This document shows positions 35,234-44,232 of a stretch of DNA of 64,000 nt, piece by piece; the first letter of the stretch is position 1; the number at the start of each line of letters is the position of its first letter. The translations under genes and the position numbers were made by a program. The notes under the pieces were generated by a model. The model was given only the letters and a program-made list of their open reading frames with translations, was not told the origin of the DNA and made no database searches. The stretch spans positions 186,001 to 250,000 of the forward strand of contig NZ_JACWMY010000002.1 in assembly GCF_014773265.1 (NCBI RefSeq). Reading direction: 5' to 3'. This DNA comes from Mucilaginibacter pankratovii (GTDB taxonomy: Bacteria > Bacteroidota > Bacteroidia > Sphingobacteriales > Sphingobacteriaceae).

Positions 35234-36615
35234 AATAATGAATTAACCGGGATGCTAAACTTTATGCCCCATAAACGCGCATCTTTCACATTGATGTTTC
35301 TGTAATCGATATAATTAAAAAACGGTTCGATATTGATGTTGCTTTTGCCGGTCTTATCTTTTAAACCCAGGATAAAGCCGACAGAAGGTGAAGATATATA
35401 GCCGGTATTCTGCCCTGTGATATTAGAGATCGCGAACTTATTGCTGTAACTGGCATCCAGGCCAAGGCCGATCTTTTTCAAACTATAAAGGATAATGAAC
35501 TGACCTCCAAGATCCGGCAGGATTTTGGTTCTGATCTCATCGTTATCTAATTGATAGACCGTTTTTTTACTGTTTTCTAAATAAGCCTGATCTGAGAGTT
35601 TACTTAAGCCGTAGTAAGTCGCAGGAGTGTAAATGCCTGAAAAGGTATTCTTCATGCCAAGCTGCGCATTCAAATTCCAATAAAAACTCCATTTTGAGGC
35701 AAAACCCCAGAAATTGTTGATCGACAAACTTACTGAAGGTGTATAGGTGGCCTTTGATAAAGGCGCGTCGATGGTGGCAGGAAGGGCTTTTACGATATAA
35801 TCTGCATTATCGAAAGACAGCGCATTAGCGGTGACTTTCAACCACCAAAAGGACTTTTTTTTCCATTCAGATTTGACCATTGCTTGCTCGTAAAATGCAA
35901 TGCTATCTAAGTAAGCTCCTTTCAAACCGTCCTCATCAGCATATTCGGAATGGTTAATAGCGTAGCGGCGATTATTGACCTCATAGCGTTTTTTGAGCTC
36001 ATTATACTTGAAAGCCGCATCAAACCCATTAGTAAATTGTTGCGTCAAGTCACTGTACAACTGAACATAGGGCGCTTTGTGGTTTTCTTCAGTTTCGGCG
36101 TCGGCAACTTCATAACCGTAACGAACGCCAAAAACACCTGTCCAGGAAAAGGCGACCGTAACTTTCCGCCATTCTTTCAGATCCAGGATCGATTTGTTAT
36201 TTAGCGTAGCGCCCACATCGAAAGATAGAATATTTTTAAAATTTCGCTTTTGCAATACGGAGCTACTCGGCACCCAGGCGTATGGGCTAAAAGTGAGTTT
36301 ATAGGTGTTTGGGTCAATACTTAAAGCTGCATATTGTCCTACAGTAGCGGAATTATCTGTACCGGTGAGCTTCGCAAAGTCACCTTTGATCAAAGTGCGG
36401 AAAGTGTATTTGGACACGAGGTTATATTTTTTACCGTCTTTTTGCTGCTCGACCAAACTACCCAGGTTTTCCGTATTGATGCCCCGCAATATGGTATTAA
36501 CGCGGCCTGATGTTAAAGACGTTTTCTGATAATCGTAATAGTAATCATCTTTAGTTTGTGCAAAGGCGATTTGTATGCTAAATATAACCAGGATGGTCAA
36601 TAGATATTTATACAT
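35230..36615 (-). CDS. Outer-membrane beta-barrel protein, unknown
   Basis: 461 aa from the ATG at 36615, which begins a signal peptide (MYKYLLTILVIFSIQIAFAQ); upstream in-frame codons to 36663 lie within the PHP gene end. The mature protein has many amphipathic strands (SFDVGATLNNKSILDLKEWR, VAFSWTGVFGVRYGYEV, LGLDASYSNKFAIS) and ends KFSIPVNSLF. No named family. It follows the PHP phosphoesterase gene by 19 bases, so the two form an operon. Not a Tra protein by content; it looks like cargo between the Mob and Tra modules. Confidence 0.75.
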   Translation of the reverse strand: MYKYLLTILVIFSIQIAFAQTKDDYYYDYQKTSLTSGRVNTILRGINTENLGSLVEQQKDGKKYNLVSKYTFRTLIKGDFAKLTGTDNSATVGQYAALSIDPNTYKLTFSPYAWVPSSSVLQKRNFKNILSFDVGATLNNKSILDLKEWRKVTVAFSWTGVFGVRYGYEVADAETEENHKAPYVQLYSDLTQQFTNGFDAAFKYNELKKRYEVNNRRYAINHSEYADEDGLKGAYLDSIAFYEQAMVKSEWKKKSFWWLKVTANALSFDNADYIVKALPATIDAPLSKATYTPSVSLSINNFWGFASKWSFYWNLNAQLGMKNTFSGIYTPATYYGLSKLSDQAYLENSKKTVYQLDNDEIRTKILPDLGGQFIILYSLKKIGLGLDASYSNKFAISNITGQNTGYISSPSVGFILGLKDKTGKSNINIEPFFNYIDYRNINVKDARLWGIKFSIPVNSLF

Positions 36616-36634
36616 AATGAAAAGGTTTTTATGT

Positions 36635-38140
36635 TTAAGGTTCTTGTTCGGCGTTCGTTTCAATGACGCAGGCGTGCAGTGTGCGTCCCGCAGGCGGGAT
36701 ATCGCCAGATCGCAAATTCTCCGGTTTAATCAGGTCAATGGAACGGCAACCTTTTTTATGGTAAACTTGTGATGAGCTTGATGAAGTCCAGTAAAATGAA
36801 GCGGGTACAACGGTCGGCATGGTCAGTGTAACATTTGCGGCTGCGTTATTTAAATTTACCCAAACCGGTGCAGTCCAGGCGCGATCCTTTTTTTGCCCGG
36901 AATTTTGAGTAATCCTGATATAATAAAATGAAGGTTCAGCAGCAGCGAACAGGCCGGTTAATGGCACATCACCACCGTTGACGTTGTTTTTTGTCAGGAG
37001 TATGCCGTCTTCGACCTTCCAATCGATAGCCATAGTGCTCAGTTCTGGTTTTATGGCACCACCGACAATTTGCAGATCATAAGTAGCATTGGGTTCATCA
37101 GTGTCGCTGATCGACACCTTAATTTTAAGCTCGCTTTCAGCCGTTGCGTTGATGGCAGAACCCATAGTAGCGTCGTTCACCTGAAGGACTACTTTGAGAT
37201 TTTTATCTTCTGTCGCAAATGTGCGGTTGTTACGGAAAGCATTGAGAATATCTTTTTCAGACAGCGATTCGCTTAGTACACCGGTCCGGGCATCGGTAAT
37301 GCTGCCCCAGGTCCTGTAATGGTTATCCTGTCCCGCTGTAGGTGAAATACGCAAACCTTGTTTCAAATAAAAGAAATATTCCTCTTCCAACGGCTTATAG
37401 TCCCTGTAAACCTTTGATAGAGCCGGTCCGGTCAGCACTTCGATCAGGTGGGTGTACTGGGATTGTGTTTTTACCCAGTTGTCGAAGTCCGGCCCGAGAT
37501 CGCCGGCATCTATGCCATAATCATTGTACATATTTTTTTTTACCGAGTTATCATCGCCCTTGTAAAATAGATCCTTGTGCACGTCGGGGTGATTTAACTG
37601 CACTACAGCATTTAATCCGTTGCTATCATATTGGCGGAGCAGGTCAAAAAAACCTTTGAAATTTCCATTAGGCACAGTAATTACTTCCGGCAATCCGAAA
37701 ACATTTACATGATTACCACTGGTGATGGTTGAAAATTCCTGACCATAAAGCGCCAGGAAAGTTTGTGTAGTAGCCGCAGCGGCAGCTTTTATCAGGGGCT
37801 TTACACTAATGGTCTCTGTTTGCTGCTGACCGTTTTCTGTCCATCTGCGGGTAACCGTAACATTGTTTTGGCCGTTGTAAAGCCTGGGATCAGTGGCAAT
37901 AAGTACACCATCCTTACGTTCGTCGCCGCTATCTTCAGCCTTTGCATGGTTGTGCTCGGTTATAGCGAAAAAGTCGAGGCCATTGGCTTTTGCCATCGCG
38001 TAGGCTTCTTCCGGCGTTCCGGAGCCATCAGACAACATGGTGTGTGCATGTAATAAACCGTAATAAACTTTCAGATTAGCTTGCGGACGCGCAGTTAAAA
38101 CGCATAATGTCAGGCAGCATAGGAGTAGTAACTTTTTCAT
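36635..38140 (-). CDS. Secreted PHP-domain phosphoesterase
   Basis: 501 aa. Signal peptide MKKLLLLCCLTLCVLTA, then a PHP domain with metal-binding LLHAHTMLSDGSGTPEEAYA and FFAITEHNHA (about residues 30-62), and further conserved histidines in VQLNHPDVH (about 170) and GQDNHYRTWG. The CehA/McbA-like layout suggests a metal-dependent phosphoesterase acting outside the cytoplasm. After a beta-rich middle the end has YHKKGCRSIDLIKPENL and THLHAC-like HACVIE (SGDIPPAGRTLHACVIE), resembling a small Ada-type/metal-binding module (Cys-His pairs). Substrate unknown. Start of a two-gene operon with the barrel protein. Confidence 0.85.
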   Translation of the reverse strand: MKKLLLLCCLTLCVLTARPQANLKVYYGLLHAHTMLSDGSGTPEEAYAMAKANGLDFFAITEHNHAKAEDSGDERKDGVLIATDPRLYNGQNNVTVTRRWTENGQQQTETISVKPLIKAAAAATTQTFLALYGQEFSTITSGNHVNVFGLPEVITVPNGNFKGFFDLLRQYDSNGLNAVVQLNHPDVHKDLFYKGDDNSVKKNMYNDYGIDAGDLGPDFDNWVKTQSQYTHLIEVLTGPALSKVYRDYKPLEEEYFFYLKQGLRISPTAGQDNHYRTWGSITDARTGVLSESLSEKDILNAFRNNRTFATEDKNLKVVLQVNDATMGSAINATAESELKIKVSISDTDEPNATYDLQIVGGAIKPELSTMAIDWKVEDGILLTKNNVNGGDVPLTGLFAAAEPSFYYIRITQNSGQKKDRAWTAPVWVNLNNAAANVTLTMPTVVPASFYWTSSSSSQVYHKKGCRSIDLIKPENLRSGDIPPAGRTLHACVIETNAEQEP

Positions 38141-38317
38141 GACAGGTCGGTTAATGCATTAAAGATAAGGATTATAACAAATAAATCAAATCAATTTATC
38201 GTATAATTAAAGCGCAATAAATGTTACCTCCCGAAACGTTGAAAATGACCGTTGGGCAAGCGAAATCCTAATAACAAACACTTTTTTTGACCGCTAATCC
38301 GGGGTGCATTTAAGCTT

Positions 38318-39085
38318 TTATAATTTATATCTGTTTTTTCTGCGGAGATCAGATTTTATCTTTTTATAAAGATCTCTGATGTGTTCCATTTCAGCGGCTA
38401 AACCACTGTTCGCCTGGTGGGGGTCATAATTTAACTTGCCTGGAGAATTGCTTTCAATGCCTTTAATGTGAGTTTTGAAATCAATGATTTTCAACCCTAT
38501 CGCATGGAGTAACTTGGTGCAGTCTTTGTCAGTTTCGTCATCCAACAGCGTCGCATTTTCATAAACGAACTTCAGGGCTTGTAAATAAGCGGCATGGGCT
38601 TCTGTATGATGCTGCTCAAGTACTTGGGTATCAACAGTATTTAACCGCATGGTAAGCCCGGTAAAAAAGGCATTAACAGCAAGTTGCACCTCATAAAAGA
38701 GTTTCAGATAAACTTCCTTACGCCAGTTTATTATAAGCAAATAAAATATAAAAAGGGATAACAGAACTACCAGAAACCCAAAAGCGGTAATATACCAGGG
38801 CGAATTACAAAAACAATCACCCTGACTACCAAAAAAGTAATAAAGGATCAGTACAGGGATATTTCCGTTCAGTAAACTCACGCCGGAAAGAAATAACATA
38901 GAGGCAATAACCAGCGCGATCGGCTTCTGGTATTTAAAGCTTCCCCATTTGGTTGTCAAGGTGTAAGCCATGTAACTGATGATATTTAAGTCGGCAAAAC
39001 TAAACAGTAAATTCTTATTAACCCTGCTTAAATCAAAAGTAATATCATGTTTATGTTCCGGTGCTGTTCCCATGAAATAGTTCAT
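38318..39085 (-). CDS. Membrane protein, unknown
   Basis: 255 aa from the ATG at 39085; a second ATG at 39073 is nearly as good, and the frame upstream to 39169 runs through a terminator hairpin. Hydrophobic segments are near residues 25-45, 50-85 (PIALVIASMLFLSGVSLL, GNIPVLILYYFFG) and 95-120 (TAFGFLVVLLSLFIFYLLIINW). The rest is a soluble helical domain (FYEVQLAVNAFFTGLTMRL, HHTEAHAAYLQALKFVYE) ending in basic KKIKSDLRRKNRYKL. No family recognised. Position right after the Tra operon terminator. Confidence 0.65.
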   Translation of the reverse strand: MNYFMGTAPEHKHDITFDLSRVNKNLLFSFADLNIISYMAYTLTTKWGSFKYQKPIALVIASMLFLSGVSLLNGNIPVLILYYFFGSQGDCFCNSPWYITAFGFLVVLLSLFIFYLLIINWRKEVYLKLFYEVQLAVNAFFTGLTMRLNTVDTQVLEQHHTEAHAAYLQALKFVYENATLLDDETDKDCTKLLHAIGLKIIDFKTHIKGIESNSPGKLNYDPHQANSGLAAEMEHIRDLYKKIKSDLRRKNRYKL

Positions 39086-39106
39086 GATTTTGTACCAAAG
39101 GGCAGG

Positions 39107-39151
39107 TAAAAACAACAATAAAAGTCCCCAACACTCGCTGCCGGGGACTTT
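39107..39151 (-). terminator. Terminator of the transfer operon
   Basis: AAAGTCCCC (39121-39129) pairs with GGGGACTTT (39143-39151). On the minus strand the hairpin is followed by TATTGTTGTTTTTAC, a T-rich tract. It lies 66 bases after the last Tra operon gene (39217) and 36 bases before the start of the membrane-protein gene. Confidence 0.8.
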
Positions 39152-39216
39152 CAACCTAAACCTTATCACAATTAACCGGCAAGGATGCCGGTTATTAAGA
39201 TTCGGCCAATCTAATA

Positions 39217-40437
39217 TTAAACTTTCATTTTAGCGCCTTTGCGCTGCTTTTTTTCAGGCGCATCCTCCGTACTCTGCGCTTGTTTTTGATCTTTTTTGTT
39301 TTCATTCTTGAACTCCGGCTTCTTGTAATGTTCCAATTGCTGGGCTTCGCCTTTATAGTTAGTTAAATTTACCCGGTGTTCAGCCGGATTAGCCTCTATA
39401 TACAGTTTTACTTCCTTTCCGTCTTTTAGTGCAGTCACCTGGTGCCGGTTGCCTTTCTCCAATGACTTCATTAGCTTTTCACGGGCACCTTCGTCGTTGA
39501 TACCCACGATATCCATTTTATCAATGGCCCTTTCTGGTTTATAATTCCAACCCTCCGTAAACGGCCGCAGTTTGAAATTTCCGTTATCTGTCTTATTCTC
39601 TTTATCAATAACGATCCAGGCATTGTACTTCTCCCCCTCTGAATTCTCCAGTTGCTTATGCACGGCGCGACCTTCCATTAAGTTATAGGCCTCTTTAGCG
39701 GTAATGGCCCCTCCTTTATTAATGTAAAAGGTCTGCTGCATTTCTTTGTCCCGTAGGGAAGCATCGTATTTATTGAAAAAATACATTTCGTTGTTGTCAC
39801 CCGCTTTGTAATGCAGGGTATAATCAACATTTTGTTTGTTGTACTCCTGACTGGTAGGAATAGTAAACTCCTTTTTTCCGGATTTAATATTCTTTTCCAA
39901 TTCATCATTTGATTTTTCACCAAACCCCAGGTTTAGCAATTGCTTTTGCAGGTAATTTAAATTTTCTGTGTTCATCTGATTTTGATTTATGTTTAAAAAA
40001 TACGTTTGCATGGTTTGGCGCGTCATCGGCCAGTATAAAGTCAGGTCAGGCTCGTTACGCGAAAACTCGGTTCGCAGAACCTCTAATGCTTCAGTTTTAT
40101 TGATGTCTTTATCCAGCATCATATCAGCAGCCCTGCCGTCAAAGTCGTAAAGCATAGCCTGATATTGTTCCAATTCGTACGCGCCGGATTCCATATTACG
40201 GTGAAATTCGAACCACCCTGTAAAACGAAAGTCATTGATGGTTTCTTTGTACCCGGCGGAAATGACAGCGTACTCCGCCGTAAATATGCTTTCGCGCAGC
40301 GCATCCACCAAAGTGGGATCATTGAATCCAAGATCGGCGAGTTGTGTTTTGAGTTCGAAAAAATTGGTAGCTGAGGACATGTCGTAATGGTCGAGATAAT
40401 CCGTTTCCCTTGGATCAATAGGCAATTCATCATCCAT
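39217..40437 (-). CDS. DUF3945-like conjugative element protein
   Basis: 406 aa from the ATG at 40437 (another two codons upstream at 40443). The first half is acidic and helical (ETDYLDHYDMSSATNFFELK). The second half has NFKLRPFTEGWNYKPERAID, QVTALKDGKEVKLYIEANPA and HRVNLTNYKGEAQQLEHY, which resemble the repeated segments of the DUF3945 proteins found in Bacteroidetes mobile elements. A basic, Gln/Lys-rich tail follows. It occupies the place after TraM where TraN would be expected, but does not look like TraN. Last gene of the operon. Confidence 0.75.
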   Translation of the reverse strand: MDDELPIDPRETDYLDHYDMSSATNFFELKTQLADLGFNDPTLVDALRESIFTAEYAVISAGYKETINDFRFTGWFEFHRNMESGAYELEQYQAMLYDFDGRAADMMLDKDINKTEALEVLRTEFSRNEPDLTLYWPMTRQTMQTYFLNINQNQMNTENLNYLQKQLLNLGFGEKSNDELEKNIKSGKKEFTIPTSQEYNKQNVDYTLHYKAGDNNEMYFFNKYDASLRDKEMQQTFYINKGGAITAKEAYNLMEGRAVHKQLENSEGEKYNAWIVIDKENKTDNGNFKLRPFTEGWNYKPERAIDKMDIVGINDEGAREKLMKSLEKGNRHQVTALKDGKEVKLYIEANPAEHRVNLTNYKGEAQQLEHYKKPEFKNENKKDQKQAQSTEDAPEKKQRKGAKMKV

Positions 40438-40443
40438 GATCAT

Positions 40444-41472
40444 TTATTTATTGACCTTTAGTAACACAGGAAATTCGTTGCTCAGCTTTACTTTAATTTT
40501 CCTGATCTTTTTGCTGAATAAACCCTTGGCGGCATTCACGCCACCCGCCGCTGCCTGAGCACCAAAACTTTGATCCATGCTCATGATTTGCATACTTTGA
40601 ATGGCTTCATCAGCGCCTCCGCTTGCGGCTCCGGAAAGTTCTGCTTCGGGTGCCGGTATTCCGGGCATGCCGTCCAAACTGAAGACGGTGAGGTTGACCG
40701 GAATAATTTGCTTGTCCAAACGGATATTTTGAATGGTCAAAAGAAGCCGTTGATTGGTAATCTGGCACGAACCAAAAATTTCCTGGCCCTTGGGTAACAA
40801 CTGATTTTTGATCGTCGCCGTGTCAGTAAGTTTAAGTTTGACGGATGCACCGTCGGCTACCTTTTGTTTTCCATCAATAACTGCCGGAATGGCCCGGAAC
40901 GGTCGGCTGGTATCCGTAGTAGTTTTCTTCGGCTGCACGGATGCGGGATTTTGAATAGCCTGTATTTTATCCAGCATTTTATTTAATTGTTGCATTTCGG
41001 GATCGGGCCTGTTATTATTACCATCCATATTGCGCATCATTTTTTTAAGCTGCTTTACTTGCTGCGGTTCTGGTTCTTCGTCGCTTACCGCCGTTGGTGA
41101 GCGTACATCCTCAGGTTGACTCAACTGCTTGTTTAACTGGGCAAGTTTCGCTTGGATTTTTTGCGCCTGGTCGTCGGAAGTGGTAATTGAATCCGTCTTT
41201 TTAGGCGATGCCTTATCAAGGCCCATGGACTGTAAAAAGGCAGGGCTAACGCCGTTTTGTGTGGAATCATGCTGTGCTGCCTGGTAAATGGCCATTTTAT
41301 CCGTTTTGGCTTTGTCCTTGAATTGTGCCTCCGGCAGATTGGTATCGAGGCCTTTGTTGGCGACTGCAGGCTGGCTGCTGGCTTTGCCGCCACCCAAAGC
41401 CCAAAATGCCATCGTTAAAAATGGAATGATCAATAGTGGTAGTACCATTAAAAAATTTTGTTGCTTTTCCAT
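40444..41472 (-). CDS. traM: Conjugative transposon protein TraM
   Basis: 342 aa. One N-terminal membrane helix (NFLMVLPLLIIPFLTMAFWAL), a long polar linker (PEDVRSPTAVSDEEPEPQQVK), and a C-terminal globular part (LTDTATIKNQLLPKGQEIFGSC, IIPVNLTVFSLDGMPGIPAP) with the conserved Ala/Gly-rich segment (MSMDQSFGAQAAAGGVNAAKGLFSKK). This is the TraM family, proposed to be the VirB10-like core protein linking both membranes. It starts 1 base after TraL ends. Confidence 0.93.
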   Translation of the reverse strand: MEKQQNFLMVLPLLIIPFLTMAFWALGGGKASSQPAVANKGLDTNLPEAQFKDKAKTDKMAIYQAAQHDSTQNGVSPAFLQSMGLDKASPKKTDSITTSDDQAQKIQAKLAQLNKQLSQPEDVRSPTAVSDEEPEPQQVKQLKKMMRNMDGNNNRPDPEMQQLNKMLDKIQAIQNPASVQPKKTTTDTSRPFRAIPAVIDGKQKVADGASVKLKLTDTATIKNQLLPKGQEIFGSCQITNQRLLLTIQNIRLDKQIIPVNLTVFSLDGMPGIPAPEAELSGAASGGADEAIQSMQIMSMDQSFGAQAAAGGVNAAKGLFSKKIRKIKVKLSNEFPVLLKVNK

Positions 41473-41473
41473 A

Positions 41474-41701
41474 TCAGTGTTTTTTAAAAGTTAATGAATC
41501 TGAGAATTGCGGGCCGGATGGCTTGCCGATGTGCTGCGGCATCCGGCCGGTATACATTTGCACATCAAATCTTATATAGCGTATACTCAGCCATAGCAGC
41601 AGGAGGAATAAGAGGCAAAACGCGAAATAATAACACACCTGCCTGCCCCCATGAAGGTTATTAAACCAACGGCTGAACCGGTCGATTACATTTTTTATCA
41701 T
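41474..41701 (-). CDS. Small membrane protein in TraL position
   Basis: 75 aa with one central helix (VCYYFAFCLLFLLLLWLSIRYI, about residues 22-43) and short polar ends (MYTGRMPQHIGKPSGPQFSD). By place between TraK and TraM it corresponds to TraL, a short family with little sequence conservation. Its ATG overlaps TraK by 4 bases, so it is translated with it. Confidence 0.7.
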   Translation of the reverse strand: MIKNVIDRFSRWFNNLHGGRQVCYYFAFCLLFLLLLWLSIRYIRFDVQMYTGRMPQHIGKPSGPQFSDSLTFKKH

Positions 41702-42318
41702 GGCTGGCTATTTATGGTAGTATCTCGATTAACAAGGGTCTCCCAATGCTCAATCAGGAAACCATGCGGATTATTATCGGAACGGCTGACGTTACGCAGG
41801 TAACCCTGAGTGACCAGGAGTTTGTAGATAGTGGAGGTCGCCCTGATCAGTTTTTCAGTCGCGAAGCATTTGAACGCGAACGGGTAGCTATCCATGTTTA
41901 ATTGAATGCTGTCAACCTGTACGGTCTGACTAATATTCCCCGAAATAAGATTGTTGTAATAGCTTTTTTCCTTCAGGCCATTATACTGATTACGGGCGCT
42001 TTCATCAGCCAGGTACAATGCTTTGCTGATATTGTCATCGATAACTTTTTCATCCGGATCAAGCGTGAAAAAGTAATGATGGAACATACTGATGTGATCT
42101 TTTGCTTCAACCGGGATATTGTCTTTCCGGTCAGCTGCGATGGCCTCCAGTGCTTTACCGTTGGCCAATACATAAATATGCGCTGAGGCCTTCTGATAAG
42201 CGGCAAATGCAAAGTAAATTGCCGCGACAGAGATGATGGCGCTGGTCATGATGACCAAGGCGACAATGCGTTTGTTCTGCTGAAATGCAGTTTCGATATT
42301 TTTTAGGTGTGTAAACAT
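41698..42318 (-). CDS. traK: Conjugative transposon protein TraK
   Basis: 206 aa. N-terminal cytoplasmic segment MFTHLKNIETAFQQNK, one helix (IVALVIMTSAIISVAAIYFAF), then a periplasmic domain with HISMFHHYFFTLDPDEKVIDDNI, matching the TraK family, proposed to be the VirB8-like assembly factor. The start follows TraJ by 2 bases. Confidence 0.92.
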   Translation of the reverse strand: MFTHLKNIETAFQQNKRIVALVIMTSAIISVAAIYFAFAAYQKASAHIYVLANGKALEAIAADRKDNIPVEAKDHISMFHHYFFTLDPDEKVIDDNISKALYLADESARNQYNGLKEKSYYNNLISGNISQTVQVDSIQLNMDSYPFAFKCFATEKLIRATSTIYKLLVTQGYLRNVSRSDNNPHGFLIEHWETLVNRDTTINSQP

Positions 42319-42320
42319 GA

Positions 42321-43529
42321 TTATTGCTTTTTAGGGTTGCCATTTAATTTTTCAGACTGGACATTACTGGAGCCTGCGGAGCGATAACCTTCAGCAACAT
42401 GGCCCGGCGCATTGACAATATTCTGAGCCCCCTGTGCCATGCGCCCTCCTAATGCTGATCCGGCAGCATAAGAAGATGACTGAACGGTGCTTAGAGTGAT
42501 TGCTGTGAGATTCGTAACTTTGTTTAGTAAGCCATTACCACCACCGGGATTGATAATATAGCCTGCTACAGCGGGAACGGTGAAGTATCCTACGATACCA
42601 ATCAGTAAAAAGATGAGGTAAGCGGTATCTGTGGAACTGAAGAATGTGTCACCTGCGCTTTGTACCTGCTGAATATCCAGCCTTAACATATTCTCCTGCA
42701 CTTTCCCGATGATACTGCCAAAGATATTAGCCACGGGTAGCCATAGGAATACATTCAGATATTTGGCCAGCCAGGTCGTAAGTGTATGCTGGAATCCATC
42801 GAAAACGGAAAGGCCGAATACGATTGGCCCGAGTATTGCCAGTACCACGAGGTAAAACGTACGAATGGTATTGATACAAAGCGCGGCAGCTTCATACACG
42901 ACCTGTAGTACTTCGGACATCCACTGCTTTACGCTATTACGGAATTTGAAGCTGGCTTTATCCATGGCAAATTTAACATCATTGCCAAGGCTTGATAGAT
43001 ATTTATCGTTTTGTCCGTCCTGATCTTTTGGATGAGTGTATTTGTACCATTTGTCGCGGTCACCCTCGCCGTCGTCTCCAATGTACATTTGCCATGTATC
43101 TGTCTTTTCAATTGCGACCTGCTTTTGCGCCAATAATTTGGTGATGGCCTGATCTGAACTTTTAACCATGTTACCCGTAGCGGTCACCACAGGATTCATT
43201 ACACCATTAATTACTGCGATCACGGTTGGAAATAAAAGTATGGCCAGGCCAATACCGAAAGGACGCATCAGCGGATAAAAGTCAACCGCTTCGGCGTTCG
43301 CTAAATGCCGGTAGACACGGGCCGCTATATACCAAAGGGCACCGAAACCGGCAATGCCCCGGGCCACACCGATCAGTTGGCTGCACATAGGGAGCATTTC
43401 GGAGTAGACATTATCCAGTACACTTTGCAGGCCGTGAATGTCATTTGCGAGGCCGTCAGCCCTGGAAAATAAGGGAATGAAAATCCCCGTCAGCGCCAGT
43501 GTGGCGCTTAATATTAGCTTCTTTTTCAT
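42321..43529 (-). CDS. traJ: Conjugative transposon protein TraJ
   Basis: 402 aa from the ATG at 43529, which starts a signal-like helix (KLILSATLALTGIFIPLFSRA); the open frame to 43595 overlaps the upstream gene. Several further helices (GIAGFGALWYIAARVY, FGIGLAILLFPTVIAVING, FYLVVLAILGPIVFGLSVF, YLIFLLIGIVGYFTVPAVAGYII) fit a polytopic VirB6-like inner-membrane channel protein. The C-terminal Gly/Ala/Asn-rich tail is probably cytoplasmic. Family call by motifs and operon position. Confidence 0.92.
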   Translation of the reverse strand: MKKKLILSATLALTGIFIPLFSRADGLANDIHGLQSVLDNVYSEMLPMCSQLIGVARGIAGFGALWYIAARVYRHLANAEAVDFYPLMRPFGIGLAILLFPTVIAVINGVMNPVVTATGNMVKSSDQAITKLLAQKQVAIEKTDTWQMYIGDDGEGDRDKWYKYTHPKDQDGQNDKYLSSLGNDVKFAMDKASFKFRNSVKQWMSEVLQVVYEAAALCINTIRTFYLVVLAILGPIVFGLSVFDGFQHTLTTWLAKYLNVFLWLPVANIFGSIIGKVQENMLRLDIQQVQSAGDTFFSSTDTAYLIFLLIGIVGYFTVPAVAGYIINPGGGNGLLNKVTNLTAITLSTVQSSSYAAGSALGGRMAQGAQNIVNAPGHVAEGYRSAGSSNVQSEKLNGNPKKQ

Positions 43530-43584
43530 AATATTAGATGTAGTTTTTCGCACAACCATTTTTTTAAAATGGCGCCTGAGAGTT

Positions 43585-44232
43585 TTACTTAGCAATGCCG
43601 TAAAGCCGTTTGAGGGCCTGCATATCGTTTAAGTCTTTACTACGCTGCAAGCTCAACATTACCGCTTGCCGGTTGAAAAAACGCAGGAATTGTAGCTGGT
43701 CTGAACTGTTCGTATAAATACGGTCAATGGCCCGTAACCTGTCATCATCTGACATCCGCAATTGCCCGGCGGATGTCACACTGGCCAGGTCGTCGATATT
43801 GGCATTGCTCTGCCTCACCAGTTGATTATACACATTATCAAAATAGTTTAGTTCTTTCAGGCTAAATGAACCGCTTTGACGGAACATACCGGCACTGCGT
43901 TTATATTCATTGATGATATCATTTTGCTGGCTTACGATCTCTGAGACCCTGGGATTGTTCCGTACCGCCGGATTTACCCCCATCAAACCGGTCAGGTAGA
44001 CATTATGCAGGTCGAAATTGCCTTTTGATAAATTAGATATTGTACCATAACCTTGCTGATAGATCTGGTAACCTTTTTTCATATCGGATAGGATTGCTTT
44101 AAACTGGGTGAGCTTTTCGATGTTCAGCAACAATTGCTGCAATTCGTCACTCTGCGCATTGACTCTTATGGCCATGCCTAAAAACAGGATCAACATGACC
44201 CCGCCAATTTTGAACGTTTTAACGGTTTTCAT
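43585..44232 (-). CDS. TraI-like protein, copy 1 of 3
   Basis: 215 aa. Signal peptide (GGVMLILFLGMAIRVNAQ), then a helical, Gln/Asn-rich mature part (QLLLNIEKLTQFKAILSDMKKGYQIYQQGYGTI) and the recurring ending RSKDLNDMQALKRLYGIAK. The same layout, including a repeated phrase KGYxIxxxGxGTI and the RSKDLN... end, is found in the two upstream neighbours, so they are tandem paralogues. They occupy the TraI position between the VirB4-like TraG and TraJ, and are likely periplasmic parts of the transfer machine. The start overlaps copy 2's stop by 14 bases. Confidence 0.8.
   Translation of the reverse strand: MKTVKTFKIGGVMLILFLGMAIRVNAQSDELQQLLLNIEKLTQFKAILSDMKKGYQIYQQGYGTISNLSKGNFDLHNVYLTGLMGVNPAVRNNPRVSEIVSQQNDIINEYKRSAGMFRQSGSFSLKELNYFDNVYNQLVRQSNANIDDLASVTSAGQLRMSDDDRLRAIDRIYTNSSDQLQFLRFFNRQAVMLSLQRSKDLNDMQALKRLYGIAK

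Noticed and set aside
35230..36615. Barrel protein as a divergent TraN
   Set aside because: Signal peptide, length and strand pattern fit a full outer-membrane barrel, and the gene is in an operon with the PHP enzyme, not the Tra genes.
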